A DNA stretch of 6,493 bases from a bacterium (lineage in GTDB: Bacteria; Verrucomicrobiota; Verrucomicrobiia; Limisphaerales; UBA11358), in NCBI GenBank assembly GCA_021781185.1, contig JAJXXI010000225.1, positions 1-6,493 of the forward strand, written 5' to 3'. A program made the translations under genes and the position numbers. Of this stretch, positions 1-6,493 are shown one piece after another. Every line of letters begins with the position of its first letter. Within the stretch, counting starts at the first letter, position 1. A model generated the notes under the pieces. It was not told the origin of the DNA, ran no database searches, and saw only the letters and a list, made by a program, of their open reading frames with translations.

Positions 1-281
1 CGCTGAATTTTAAATGGCGGTGAAGTCAAAGTGCCGGTTGATCCATCACCGCCATGATACGAATTGACGAAACCATGCCCTTGAAATCCATCCACCGACA
101 TTTGACCAGGCAAGGTTCCGTGTGCCGGGCCGTCGCCAAAAGCCGTGCCGGATTCCGCCCAAGCGCCATAATTCGTTCCCTCAAAATTCGCGATGAGCAG
201 ATCGGGCTTTTGCGCGCTTGCCATCGTCGTTCCCAGACTGAGCGTCGCCGCCCAGCAATATAGGACATTTAGTTTTCGCAT
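1..281 (-). CDS. Secreted GH32-type (levanase-like) enzyme, N-terminal part only
   Basis: The frame starts at ATG (279-281) and stays open to the window edge: 93 complete codons plus two bases (CG, which fix an Arg). Residues 1-23 form a signal peptide: a basic start (MRK), a hydrophobic core, and a likely cleavage at ASA|QK, so the product is exported. From residue 26 the sequence (PDLLIANFEG...) is a beta-rich module that matches residues 764-832 of the neighbouring GH32 protein at 40 of 69 positions without gaps, including a shared GGDGSTGTLTSPPF. In that neighbour, and in levanase-like proteins as I know them, this module sits in front of the GH32 catalytic domain, so a second fructan-degrading hydrolase is the best call. 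The catalytic part lies outside the window, so the activity is inferred. The gene follows the large GH32 gene by 32 bases, suggesting one operon. The overlapping frames at 26-268 (minus) and 54-263 (plus) are shadows of it. Confidence 0.85.
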   Translation of the reverse strand, partial: MRKLNVLYCWAATLSLGTTMASAQKPDLLIANFEGTNYGAWAESGTAFGDGPAHGTLPGQMSVDGFQGHGFVNSYHGGDGSTGTLTSPPFKIQ

Positions 282-287
282 GATGAT

Positions 288-296
288 TTCTCTTTC
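288..296 (-). promoter_or_regulatory. Ribosome binding site of the downstream GH32-like gene
   Basis: On the minus strand the purine run GAAAGAGAA lies 6 bases before the ATG at 279-281. It is a modest match to a Shine-Dalgarno sequence, but its spacing is right. It supports this start together with the signal peptide that follows directly. The 32-base gap to the upstream stop codon holds no visible promoter or terminator, which fits co-transcription with the large GH32 gene. Confidence 0.5.
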
Positions 297-313
297 AGAT
301 TGTTTTACCGGGC

Positions 314-3300
314 TTACCGGCTCAATCCAGTCCAAATGGATTTTAGTTTGTTAATGGTTATGGAATTAAACATGGCATTTCCGCCCGTGCAAGTCAGCGA
401 GATGAGCGCATCACCGGTTGAATTGTCGGCCGGCAACGGCATGTAAAGCTGGCCATTATTGCCATAGATTTCAATGGTATCGCGGTCGGTGATGATTTCG
501 AACTGCACACTCCCAGCGATGGGCGGCAAGGATTGCGTGTCGCCATTGCAGGAAATCTGCTGGGTGGCCGCGTCGTAAGTCACGGTTACGTTTTGGAAGG
601 TGAGACGGATCGTCTGCGCGGTGCCGACCGCAAACTGAGCGTTCACGTCAAACAAGGTTCCGCGAATGCCGGCGAGCGGATTGTATCCCGGGCTCAAGTT
701 CAGATTGGTCCAGGCATAAACATTGACGGCGTTATTTGTAATTTCCCTAACCGGCGTGGAGCATAGCCGGACACCGTCCGCCGTTGTGCGCAGGTTTAAT
801 TCCGTCGGAAAATACATCATCTCGTTGAACGGCATCCCCGGCGTGGCAATTTGCGCCCAGCCGATGCGGACAATGCGATGATCTCCGGGAGCCATGCTGG
901 TGAATGTCTGTGCTGCGTAGAATCCGGAACCACTGTTGCCCGGAAGCTTTGATGTGGCGGGCGTAAAGGTCACCCCGTCAAACTGGCCAAGCTGATAGCC
1001 GCTGCTGCCATCGCACAGCAACCACATCATATTGTTGGTATCTCCATCCACCGGGAGCTTAAACAGGTCGGGGCATTCAAAAAAGCCATTGTAGATTTTA
1101 CTGCGGAATGTCCAGTTTCTAAAATCAGGAGTTGAGTAAAACTGAATCCCATTCCCGCCCGAGTCATCATACACTGCCATGACCCAGTAATTCGACGGTG
1201 CATACCAGAAGATATGCGGATCGCGGCCGGTGCCCGAATGAACGACCACCGGATTGTTTGCGTAGTCCGTGAAACTCAACCCGCCGTCATTACTGTAGGC
1301 GATACATTCGCCGCGAGCCGTGCTGTAGTATGCCGCCACGATCACGTCGTTCGTGCCGGTTTTGAATCCACCGGTATTATTGGTATCCACCACCGCACTG
1401 CCGGAATAAACCTCATCCCCGTAAGAATGGGAATAAATTCCCTCCGGAAGTTCCCGCCAGTTTACCATATCGGGACTCGCCGTATGGCCCCACCATTTTT
1501 GCCCCGAACCATCCCAGGTGAAGGGATCATGCTGATAGTAGAGATGATATTGTCCGTGGTAATAAAACATGCCATTCGCATCATTGAGCCAGCCGCGCTT
1601 CGTGGAAAAATGCAACTGCGGACGCAATATTTCCTGATACAAGTTCGTCGCTCCAATAATCCCGTTCGTTTGGATAATTTGATAAAACCCGTCATCAATC
1701 GAACTGAGTGAACTCACCGAAAGCGTGGCGGTTTGGTTGGTAAATGACGAAACATCCACAAACGCCCACCAGTCGGGAGCGCCACCGGTGGACAGGCGAA
1801 CGTTGAAATCGCGCACCGGCTGTCCATTCACAGTCACGGTAACCCGTCGCAGGGCGGCGCCGTTTTGCACCGGCAAATTTAGCAAGTTATTTGCAATGAC
1901 CATTTGCCGGGTCAACGAAGGCAAAGGGGTTTCCGAAAACGTGATTTGATCCACATTGATATGCCCCCAGCCTCCCGTCAGCGAATCCACAATTTGTAAC
2001 GTGGCGGTTTGTCCCAGATACGCGCTGACATCCCATTGTCGTGGCATGAGAGTTTCATCATTCGCTCCAGTGGCCGTTGCGACAACCACATTGCTAATGA
2101 TCAAATTCATGCACTCCTGACCGGGATGATTTCCGCCGCCAATCAAAAAATTAAGATATGGCTTGGTGATGATAAATGGAGGTGAAGTGAGAGTGCCGGT
2201 CGAGCCATCCCCGCCAAGGAACGAATTCACCAGTCTCGAGCCAACATAACCGGTCACCGTTTGTTGATTGGGTAGCGTTCCCTGCGCCGGCCCAGCGCCG
2301 AATGCCATGCCCGTGGTTACCCAATTGCCGTAAGTGGGCTGTTCAAAATCGGCAAAGACAATATCCGTCGAAGGTGGCGTCAGCCAAATGGATGAATTCG
2401 TCGCCCGATAAAATCGCTGCGGGCTGGCATTCGTTTCAACAAACCGCGCCACTCCCAGACTGGAAGCCGGGATGCTGCCAAGGTTGGACCACGGGCCGGC
2501 AATGCTGTTCGCCGCCTGCAAACCGAACGTGTAATTAGGCGATCCCGCCAGACGCAATTGCGTGGCGTCATGTTCATGCTGGACCAACTGCAACCGCGAA
2601 ACTGTGCCGCCCACCACATCGTCCCACGTCAATCCGAAACGAATTTCGTCATGCGTTACAGTTCGATTATTCTGAAAAGCGCCAAAGGAAATGCCGTCAA
2701 AGGACAGATCCGCAATGTTCAAAAGTTTCAGGGTTGGCGTGGCGGGTTCCGTGGCGGATGTGGGATTGCGATAAACAGTCACGTCATCATTGCCAGCTTT
2801 GAAATCAATCCGCATCACATAAAAATTCACATTCGTATTGCCGGGGCCCAAATCGTAAAAAGTCGAACCACCTCCGGGCGGCGTTTCAATCCGCAAATGC
2901 ACATCGCCATCGGCCGTATCGTTGCCGATACCAGCCATGCGGCCACCATCGCCCAAATCGTTGCGATGAAACTCAAATTCGTAAAACAGGTTTGTCCCAT
3001 CCGGTTGTTGAAGGAAGCTCACATAAAGCGTTTTGCCATCCGCACCGATGTTGCCATTGGCATCCAGGCAGCCATGCAGTCCGAATGTGCCCGCTGGCGT
3101 GCAATCAAGAAAGCGGCCTTTGCGACTGCTGTTGGGAATATCCAATGCGCCGCCCTCGGAATGTGAATCATAACCCGACGGACCATTGCCGTTCGCAACC
3201 AAGCTGTTCGCCAGGGTTTGGGACACGCCGCCTACGAGATTCATCCAACCACCGGCCCAACCAAATCCGCCGTTGGCCCCCCCAATGTCACTGGTGGACG

Positions 3301-4657
3301 CTCCATAATCAAAGCCCTCATAAGCCAGCAAACCGCCGAAATCTGGCGCAACATTCACAATGGAACTGGTGACGCTGCCGTAGGAATTGCCGGCTATCAG
3401 CACATATTGTCCGGCATCAAAAGCGCTCGCAGCACTGACAGCATAAGTCGAATTGGTTGCCCCAACAATGGCCACTCCATCCCGATACCATTGCAACGTC
3501 AGTGGCGACGCGCCGCCAATCGAGGCGTTAATCAACAAATTGCTGGCGGCTCCCACGATCTCACTCGCCGGACTGTCAATGGCGATTGATATTGGCTGAA
3601 TGGTCAAAGTAACTGCGGCGCTGGTTGCCATTCCCAGCGAATTGGTTGCCGTCACAAAATATTCCCCAGCCTCTTTCAACTGCACACCGGGAAGCACCAG
3701 GCTCGCATTGGTTTCATTCATCAACGCGTTGGTATTGCCGCTGATGCAATGATACCATTGGTATTTCAAAGGCAGGGCGGACTGCGCCAATGAATCCAGC
3801 GTCGCTGATTGACCGGCATAAAGATTTTGATTGGTCGGTTGCAGCACGAACTCGGGCGGATTGCCCAAGACACTGGCCCAAGTTGTTCCAATGCGAATTT
3901 CATCGTGTTTCACCGTTACACCATTCAAATAGGCACCAAGCGAAATGCCATCAAAGGACAGGTCCGACAACGAAACCATTGTTAACACTGGTTCATTCTC
4001 GAACTCCAAATTGCCGGCGGGATTCCGATAAACGTAAACGTCGTCATTACCCGGCTTGAAATTAATCCTCACCACAAAGAAATTCACATTTGTGCTGCCA
4101 ACACCCAGATTCCAGAACGTTGAACTTCCGCCAGCGGGCACTTCGCTGCGGAGATAAACATTATTGTCGGAGGTGTCGTTCCCAATTCCCGCCAAACGCC
4201 CTGAATCGCCCAAGTCATTACGATGAAATTCAAACTCGTAGAATTTGATCGGGCTGCTGGGTTGTTGCAGAAAACTTACATAAACCGTCTTCCCGTCGGC
4301 GCCGATATTGCCATGGGCATCCAGCAACCCGGCCTGGGCAAACACGCCGCCCGGCGAACAATCCAGCCAGCGTCCGCAACGACTGTCGCTGTTGACTAAT
4401 ACCGCATTGCCGGCGGACCGGGCATCAAATCCGACCGGCGCACTCGAAGCAGCCGACAGACTACCGGAAACGACAGAGTTACCGGCATTGCCGCTGACAT
4501 CCACCCAGCCGTTGCTCCAGCCAAATCCTCCAGTTTCTCCGGTGATGGGCAAACCCGAAGGATAGTTAAAGCCATCATAAGCCAGCAATCCAGCACGCGC
4601 CACAGTCACGCACAACACAGACATCAGAACGACAACGGTAAAGGATCGGCAATTCAT
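314..4657 (-). CDS. Large secreted multidomain GH32 enzyme (levanase/fructan hydrolase-like)
   Basis: 1447 residues, complete. Residues 1-22 are a signal peptide (cleavage near ARA|GLLAY), so the protein acts outside the cytoplasm. Order of parts: ConA/LamG-like module (23-265); two Ig-like domains (about 267-353 and 355-437, marked by YQWY and LQWY); a second ConA-like copy (442-683); a short beta module ending in FYR (688-751); an 'ADFE' beta module (about 764-910); a region resembling DUF4980 of levanases (about 911-1005, LNLPVQNGA); the GH32 beta-propeller (about 1010-1305); and a C-terminal beta-sandwich (about 1310-1440). All three GH32 catalytic motifs are present: WLNDANG with nucleophile D1026, RDP with D1146 stabilising the transition state, and FEC with acid/base E1194. 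GH32 enzymes hydrolyse beta-fructosides, so levan or inulin is the likely substrate; linkage and endo/exo mode cannot be read from the sequence. The start is well fixed: an in-frame TGA lies at 4679-4681 and no alternative start codon lies between. GAAGAA before the ATG is too close to be a good ribosome site. About 760 N-terminal residues are extra compared with ordinary bacterial levanases. Confidence 0.93.
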   Translation of the reverse strand: MNCRSFTVVVLMSVLCVTVARAGLLAYDGFNYPSGLPITGETGGFGWSNGWVDVSGNAGNSVVSGSLSAASSAPVGFDARSAGNAVLVNSDSRCGRWLDCSPGGVFAQAGLLDAHGNIGADGKTVYVSFLQQPSSPIKFYEFEFHRNDLGDSGRLAGIGNDTSDNNVYLRSEVPAGGSSTFWNLGVGSTNVNFFVVRINFKPGNDDVYVYRNPAGNLEFENEPVLTMVSLSDLSFDGISLGAYLNGVTVKHDEIRIGTTWASVLGNPPEFVLQPTNQNLYAGQSATLDSLAQSALPLKYQWYHCISGNTNALMNETNASLVLPGVQLKEAGEYFVTATNSLGMATSAAVTLTIQPISIAIDSPASEIVGAASNLLINASIGGASPLTLQWYRDGVAIVGATNSTYAVSAASAFDAGQYVLIAGNSYGSVTSSIVNVAPDFGGLLAYEGFDYGASTSDIGGANGGFGWAGGWMNLVGGVSQTLANSLVANGNGPSGYDSHSEGGALDIPNSSRKGRFLDCTPAGTFGLHGCLDANGNIGADGKTLYVSFLQQPDGTNLFYEFEFHRNDLGDGGRMAGIGNDTADGDVHLRIETPPGGGSTFYDLGPGNTNVNFYVMRIDFKAGNDDVTVYRNPTSATEPATPTLKLLNIADLSFDGISFGAFQNNRTVTHDEIRFGLTWDDVVGGTVSRLQLVQHEHDATQLRLAGSPNYTFGLQAANSIAGPWSNLGSIPASSLGVARFVETNASPQRFYRATNSSIWLTPPSTDIVFADFEQPTYGNWVTTGMAFGAGPAQGTLPNQQTVTGYVGSRLVNSFLGGDGSTGTLTSPPFIITKPYLNFLIGGGNHPGQECMNLIISNVVVATATGANDETLMPRQWDVSAYLGQTATLQIVDSLTGGWGHINVDQITFSETPLPSLTRQMVIANNLLNLPVQNGAALRRVTVTVNGQPVRDFNVRLSTGGAPDWWAFVDVSSFTNQTATLSVSSLSSIDDGFYQIIQTNGIIGATNLYQEILRPQLHFSTKRGWLNDANGMFYYHGQYHLYYQHDPFTWDGSGQKWWGHTASPDMVNWRELPEGIYSHSYGDEVYSGSAVVDTNNTGGFKTGTNDVIVAAYYSTARGECIAYSNDGGLSFTDYANNPVVVHSGTGRDPHIFWYAPSNYWVMAVYDDSGGNGIQFYSTPDFRNWTFRSKIYNGFFECPDLFKLPVDGDTNNMMWLLCDGSSGYQLGQFDGVTFTPATSKLPGNSGSGFYAAQTFTSMAPGDHRIVRIGWAQIATPGMPFNEMMYFPTELNLRTTADGVRLCSTPVREITNNAVNVYAWTNLNLSPGYNPLAGIRGTLFDVNAQFAVGTAQTIRLTFQNVTVTYDAATQQISCNGDTQSLPPIAGSVQFEIITDRDTIEIYGNNGQLYMPLPADNSTGDALISLTCTGGNAMFNSITINKLKSIWTGLSR
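2609..3334 (-). repeat. ConA/LamG-like module, copy 2, in the large GH32 protein
   Basis: This encodes residues 442-683 and begins GLLAYEGFDY. It is nearly the same length as copy 1 (242 against 243 residues) and aligns along its whole length with few gaps. It follows the second Ig-like domain. At DNA level the two copies are clearly related but diverged, so the duplication is not recent. The match is recognisable, for example, around 2785-2845 against 4042-4102. Confidence 0.75.
3863..4591 (-). repeat. ConA/LamG-like module, copy 1, in the large GH32 protein
   Basis: This encodes residues 23-265, directly after the signal peptide. It begins GLLAYDGFNY and ends HDEIRIGTTWASVLG. It shares long identical stretches with copy 2, such as GNIGADGKT.YVSFLQQP, FYEFEFHRNDLGD and AGIGNDT. 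The pattern resembles concanavalin A-like lectin/glucanase folds common in secreted proteins of Verrucomicrobiota and Planctomycetes. A binding role for glycan or cell surface is an inference. Confidence 0.75.
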
Positions 4658-4742
4658 TTCTTCGGTTGATTCATGGAATCATTTAGCTGGCAAAGTTCCG
4701 CAGGCACAACTGATTCAATAATTATCCCGGCCGCAATCATCG

Positions 4743-4780
4743 AAGCGCCACATGAAAGGGTGGAATTACCACCGGCGCTT
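4743..4780. repeat. Nested inverted repeat upstream of the GH32 gene (operator, leader structure or opposing terminator)
   Basis: AAGCGCC (4743-4749) pairs exactly with GGCGCTT (4774-4780). Inside it, GGTGG (4759-4763) pairs with CCACC (4769-4773) around a five-base AT-only spacer. The inner 15 bases look like a repressor-type palindrome and lie about 100 bases before the GH32 ATG. Read on the plus strand, the outer stem is followed by TTTTGTTT, so it could also stop antisense transcription. Read on the minus strand no U-tract follows. The pairing is seen; the role is inferred. Confidence 0.45.
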
Positions 4781-4786
4781 TTGTTT

Positions 4787-4823
4787 AAAAGGCTGCCGAA
4801 GTCAGTTGTCAACTCCGGCAGCC
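4787..4823 (-). terminator. Rho-independent terminator of the PATR gene
   Basis: On the minus strand GGCTGCCG (4816-4823) pairs perfectly with CGGCAGCC (4791-4798). The loop can fold further through AGTT/AACT around a three-base turn. The stem is followed by TTTT (4790-4787) and then AAAC. It begins about 70 bases after the stop codon of the PATR gene. The U-tract is short, so termination may be partial. On the plus strand no T-run follows, so the direction fits the PATR gene. Confidence 0.6.
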
Positions 4824-4891
4824 ACCCAACCCCGTCGACTAAACCCATGTTTATAAGCACGGGCTCAACCACGCGGATATTTCATTTCAAT

Positions 4892-6493
4892 TTACGGCGT
4901 CGGATAACGCAGGCGATAGAACACCGTTGGCGCATTCGGATTAATGGTCATTGTGGCATTCGTCTCACTGGCTGAACCAGCGACATCCACCCAGTTCGTG
5001 GCGGCAGTCTTCAATCCATCGCCCAAACTGTTCGTCTGCGTCTGCAAGACCCAACCTTTGTAGCCCGGGGGCCACTTGATGGTGATCTGTCCGGCACTTA
5101 CACTGAAGTTGATCGTCGTGGGCGTGCTCGGAATGGCGCCCGTCACCTGGATCGAGCCGATGCCCGCAATGAATCCGGACAGATTCGCCGAATTGTAGGT
5201 GCCGACAGGCAATGACACGTTGTTCGTATAAAGGTTGTTTACCGGGATCGTGCCGCTATAATTCAGGTTGAGCATCGCCCCATCTGCAAGCTTGAAGGTG
5301 CCGGAGTTGTTGCTCGCGGTGTCCAGTTGCAATATGCCGCCATTGACGGTGGTGTCACCCGAGTAGGATTTGGTGCCGGAAAGGTCCAGCGTGCCCGTGC
5401 CAACCTTGGTTAATCCACCGCTGCCGGTCAAAGCACCGGAGAGCGTGATGGTGTTGGTCTCCGTGTCAAACGTCACCGGCCCGTTGATGCCAGTCAGCGT
5501 CATGTCCAAGGCCGAAGACCAGTTGGTAATGGCACCCACCGTGCCACCACCAAGGTTCATTTGATACGCGCCACCGGAGAAGACTGTGATGCCGCCCGCG
5601 CCGATATACAGGCTGCCGCCGGTGAGATTGTAAGTTCCGTTCCCGTTCGCAAAGAATGGGCTGAAGTAAAGATTCAGCACGTTGGTGATAATACCTCCGC
5701 TCTGGTTGACCACGCCGGTAATATCCGCTCCCACCGGACCATTGACGCCTAGGGCAATGCCAAGGGTGTCGCCGTTCATGTCCAGCACGCCGCCGTTCAT
5801 ATCGTATTCAGCCTGCGCGTTGGGTTGTCCCGAGCCTCCGACAAACAGGAAGTTGTGCGAACCGTCATTGATGGCAAAATTAAACGTGCCACCATTCTGA
5901 ATGATCCTTCCATGAGCACCATCGCGGGCAATCACTGCAGCATCCTGGAAACCACCGCTCACGGTCAACGTGGCGCCGCTTTCAATAATCAAGGTGGAGC
6001 TGCGATCACTGCCCGCATCGGGCACATAGAAGAACGAGCTGCCGCCAATCCCATTAATGGTCGTATTGCCAGTGATGATGTTGGTTCCGTTATTGATGAC
6101 CATTCCTTTCAGCGCATTGTTTCCCGTCAAGGTCAGAACCCCGGCGTTATCCGGTCCGGACTGAGTCAATTGATTGCCTCCCGTGATGTCACCGTTAATG
6201 ATGATGCTCCCATTCGTGCGCGTGCCAACGGTAATATCTCCGGCCGTCGCCAACGGCAGGTTAATGGTCTGCGTGGTGGGCGCGGGCGGATTGCCGTTGA
6301 AGGCGATATTGGCAAAAGCACCAAGACCGAGGCTGTTGCCATTCAACACGAAGGCTCCGGCCATGGAATCGAAAGTGATGTTGTTCGCCGTGATACCGGT
6401 GAGATCATTCGTGTTCACGAGCCGCACATTGTTGGAGAAAGTCAGGCTGATCGGAAAAATCGGTTCAATGTCGTTATCCCAGTTGCCAGCCGT
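4892..6493 (-). CDS. Secreted PATR-type beta-helix protein, C-terminal part
   Basis: The frame is open from the window edge to TAA (4892-4894), giving 533 visible residues. The GTG at 6425-6427 is an internal Val codon, not the start: 22 more codons (TAGNWDND...) precede it in frame. The product is a repetitive Gly/Asn/Thr-rich chain typical of right-handed beta-helices. A clear autotransporter-associated beta-strand repeat (LTKVGTGTLDLSG...YSGDTTVNGGILQLD) lies at visible residues 360-391, with weaker related units before it. The last 75 or so residues (from TTINFSVSAG, through KWPPGYKGWVLQTQTNSL, to VFYRLRYPTP) form a terminal module of a kind I associate with Verrucomicrobiota secreted proteins. 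No 12-strand autotransporter barrel and no PEP-CTERM tail follows, so classical type V secretion is unlikely. The GNWDND segment usually occurs near the start of such proteins, so perhaps only several dozen residues are missing. A surface or adhesive role is plausible; no enzymatic motif is visible. Confidence 0.9.
   Translation of the reverse strand, partial: TAGNWDNDIEPIFPISLTFSNNVRLVNTNDLTGITANNITFDSMAGAFVLNGNSLGLGAFANIAFNGNPPAPTTQTINLPLATAGDITVGTRTNGSIIINGDITGGNQLTQSGPDNAGVLTLTGNNALKGMVINNGTNIITGNTTINGIGGSSFFYVPDAGSDRSSTLIIESGATLTVSGGFQDAAVIARDGAHGRIIQNGGTFNFAINDGSHNFLFVGGSGQPNAQAEYDMNGGVLDMNGDTLGIALGVNGPVGADITGVVNQSGGIITNVLNLYFSPFFANGNGTYNLTGGSLYIGAGGITVFSGGAYQMNLGGGTVGAITNWSSALDMTLTGINGPVTFDTETNTITLSGALTGSGGLTKVGTGTLDLSGTKSYSGDTTVNGGILQLDTASNNSGTFKLADGAMLNLNYSGTIPVNNLYTNNVSLPVGTYNSANLSGFIAGIGSIQVTGAIPSTPTTINFSVSAGQITIKWPPGYKGWVLQTQTNSLGDGLKTAATNWVDVAGSASETNATMTINPNAPTVFYRLRYPTP
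5321..5413 (-). repeat. Autotransporter-associated beta-strand (PATR) repeat unit
   Basis: This encodes LTKVGTGTLDLSG through VNGGILQLD, an almost canonical unit of the TIGR02601/PF12951 kind by pattern. It lies between a degenerate Gly/Asn-rich beta-helix on the N-terminal side and the terminal FYR-type module. An earlier stretch (LTQSGPDNAGVLTLTGNNALKG, around 6100-6170) looks like a diverged unit of the same repeat. Confidence 0.75.

Larger units (their letters stand above)
4658..4891. other. Intergenic region between PATR gene and GH32 gene
   Basis: This 234-base gap holds a terminator-like hairpin (4787-4823) and a second nested inverted repeat (4743-4780), listed separately. On the minus strand a GATAAT at 4721-4726 resembles a -10 box, but no acceptable -35 hexamer stands at the usual distance, so I do not call a promoter. 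A frame from a GTG at 4872 to 4654 overlaps the GH32 start by ATGA. It runs straight through both hairpins, has no signal or recognisable motif, and I regard it as non-coding. Confidence 0.7.

Noticed and set aside
26..268. 80-residue minus-strand frame, and the overlapping plus-strand frame 54-263
   Set aside because: Both lie over the real partial gene at 1-281, whose frame carries the signal peptide and the module shared with the large GH32 protein.
1214..1711. 165-residue plus-strand frame opposite the GH32 catalytic domain
   Set aside because: It is antisense to the codons for the conserved WLNDANG and RDP motifs, with no independent evidence of coding.
2558..3166. 202-residue plus-strand frame inside the GH32 gene
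   Set aside because: It is antisense to the conserved second ConA-like module. The composition looks like a reverse shadow and no domain is recognisable.
314..4657. CRISPR-like or tandem DNA repeats within the long gene
   Set aside because: The repetition is at protein-domain level with diverged DNA. No short regularly spaced direct repeats were seen.
4721..4726. GATAAT on the minus strand as a -10 promoter element for the GH32 gene
   Set aside because: The hexamer 17 bases upstream is GGCGCT, unlike a -35 box, so the match may be chance.
4654..4872. 72-residue minus-strand frame with a GTG start, overlapping the GH32 start by ATGA
   Set aside because: It lies across both intergenic hairpins including the terminator, has no ribosome site, signal or known motif, and the ATGA overlap alone is weak evidence.
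6425..6427. GTG as the start of the PATR protein
   Set aside because: The frame is open upstream to the window edge and the extra residues (TAGNWDND...) fit the usual beginning of this protein type. No ribosome site precedes the GTG.

Overview
The window holds three genes, all read on the minus strand, and two of them run off its ends. In transcription order (right to left) they are: a secreted autotransporter-associated beta-strand repeat (PATR-type) protein missing its N-terminus (6493 to 4892); a 234-base intergenic stretch; a very large secreted multidomain glycoside hydrolase family 32 (GH32) protein of 1447 residues (4657 to 314); and, 32 bases further on, the first 93 codons of another secreted protein (281 to 1). 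The visible part of that last protein is a signal peptide plus the same beta-rich module that precedes the GH32 catalytic region in the large protein, so it is most likely a second GH32 enzyme.

The source is most likely a bacterium of the Verrucomicrobiota (Pedosphaera/Limisphaerales-like). This is inferred from protein style, not from any marker gene. The signs are long Asn/Thr/Gly-rich secreted proteins, PATR beta-helix repeats, Ig-like modules of the 'QPTNQ..YAGQSATL...YQWY' type, ConA/LamG-like 'LLAYEGFDY' modules, and short terminal modules ending in 'FYR'. A planctomycete or another member of the PVC group cannot be excluded.

The two left-hand genes look like one transcription unit for degrading extracellular fructans (levan or inulin). 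The large protein keeps all three GH32 active-site motifs. The next gene follows closely, has a well-placed purine-rich ribosome binding site and encodes its own signal peptide. The PATR gene is separated from them by a hairpin followed by a short U-tract on the minus strand, consistent with a terminator, so it is probably transcribed separately. A second inverted repeat between that terminator and the GH32 start could be an operator or leader structure, or an opposing terminator.

The most unusual item is the architecture of the large GH32 protein. About 760 residues (ConA-like, Ig, Ig, ConA-like, 'FYR' module) precede an otherwise ordinary GH32 layout. The 'FYR' module is of a kind normally found at a protein C-terminus, which suggests a gene fusion. 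I see no CRISPR, RNA gene, mobile element or clearly new system here.
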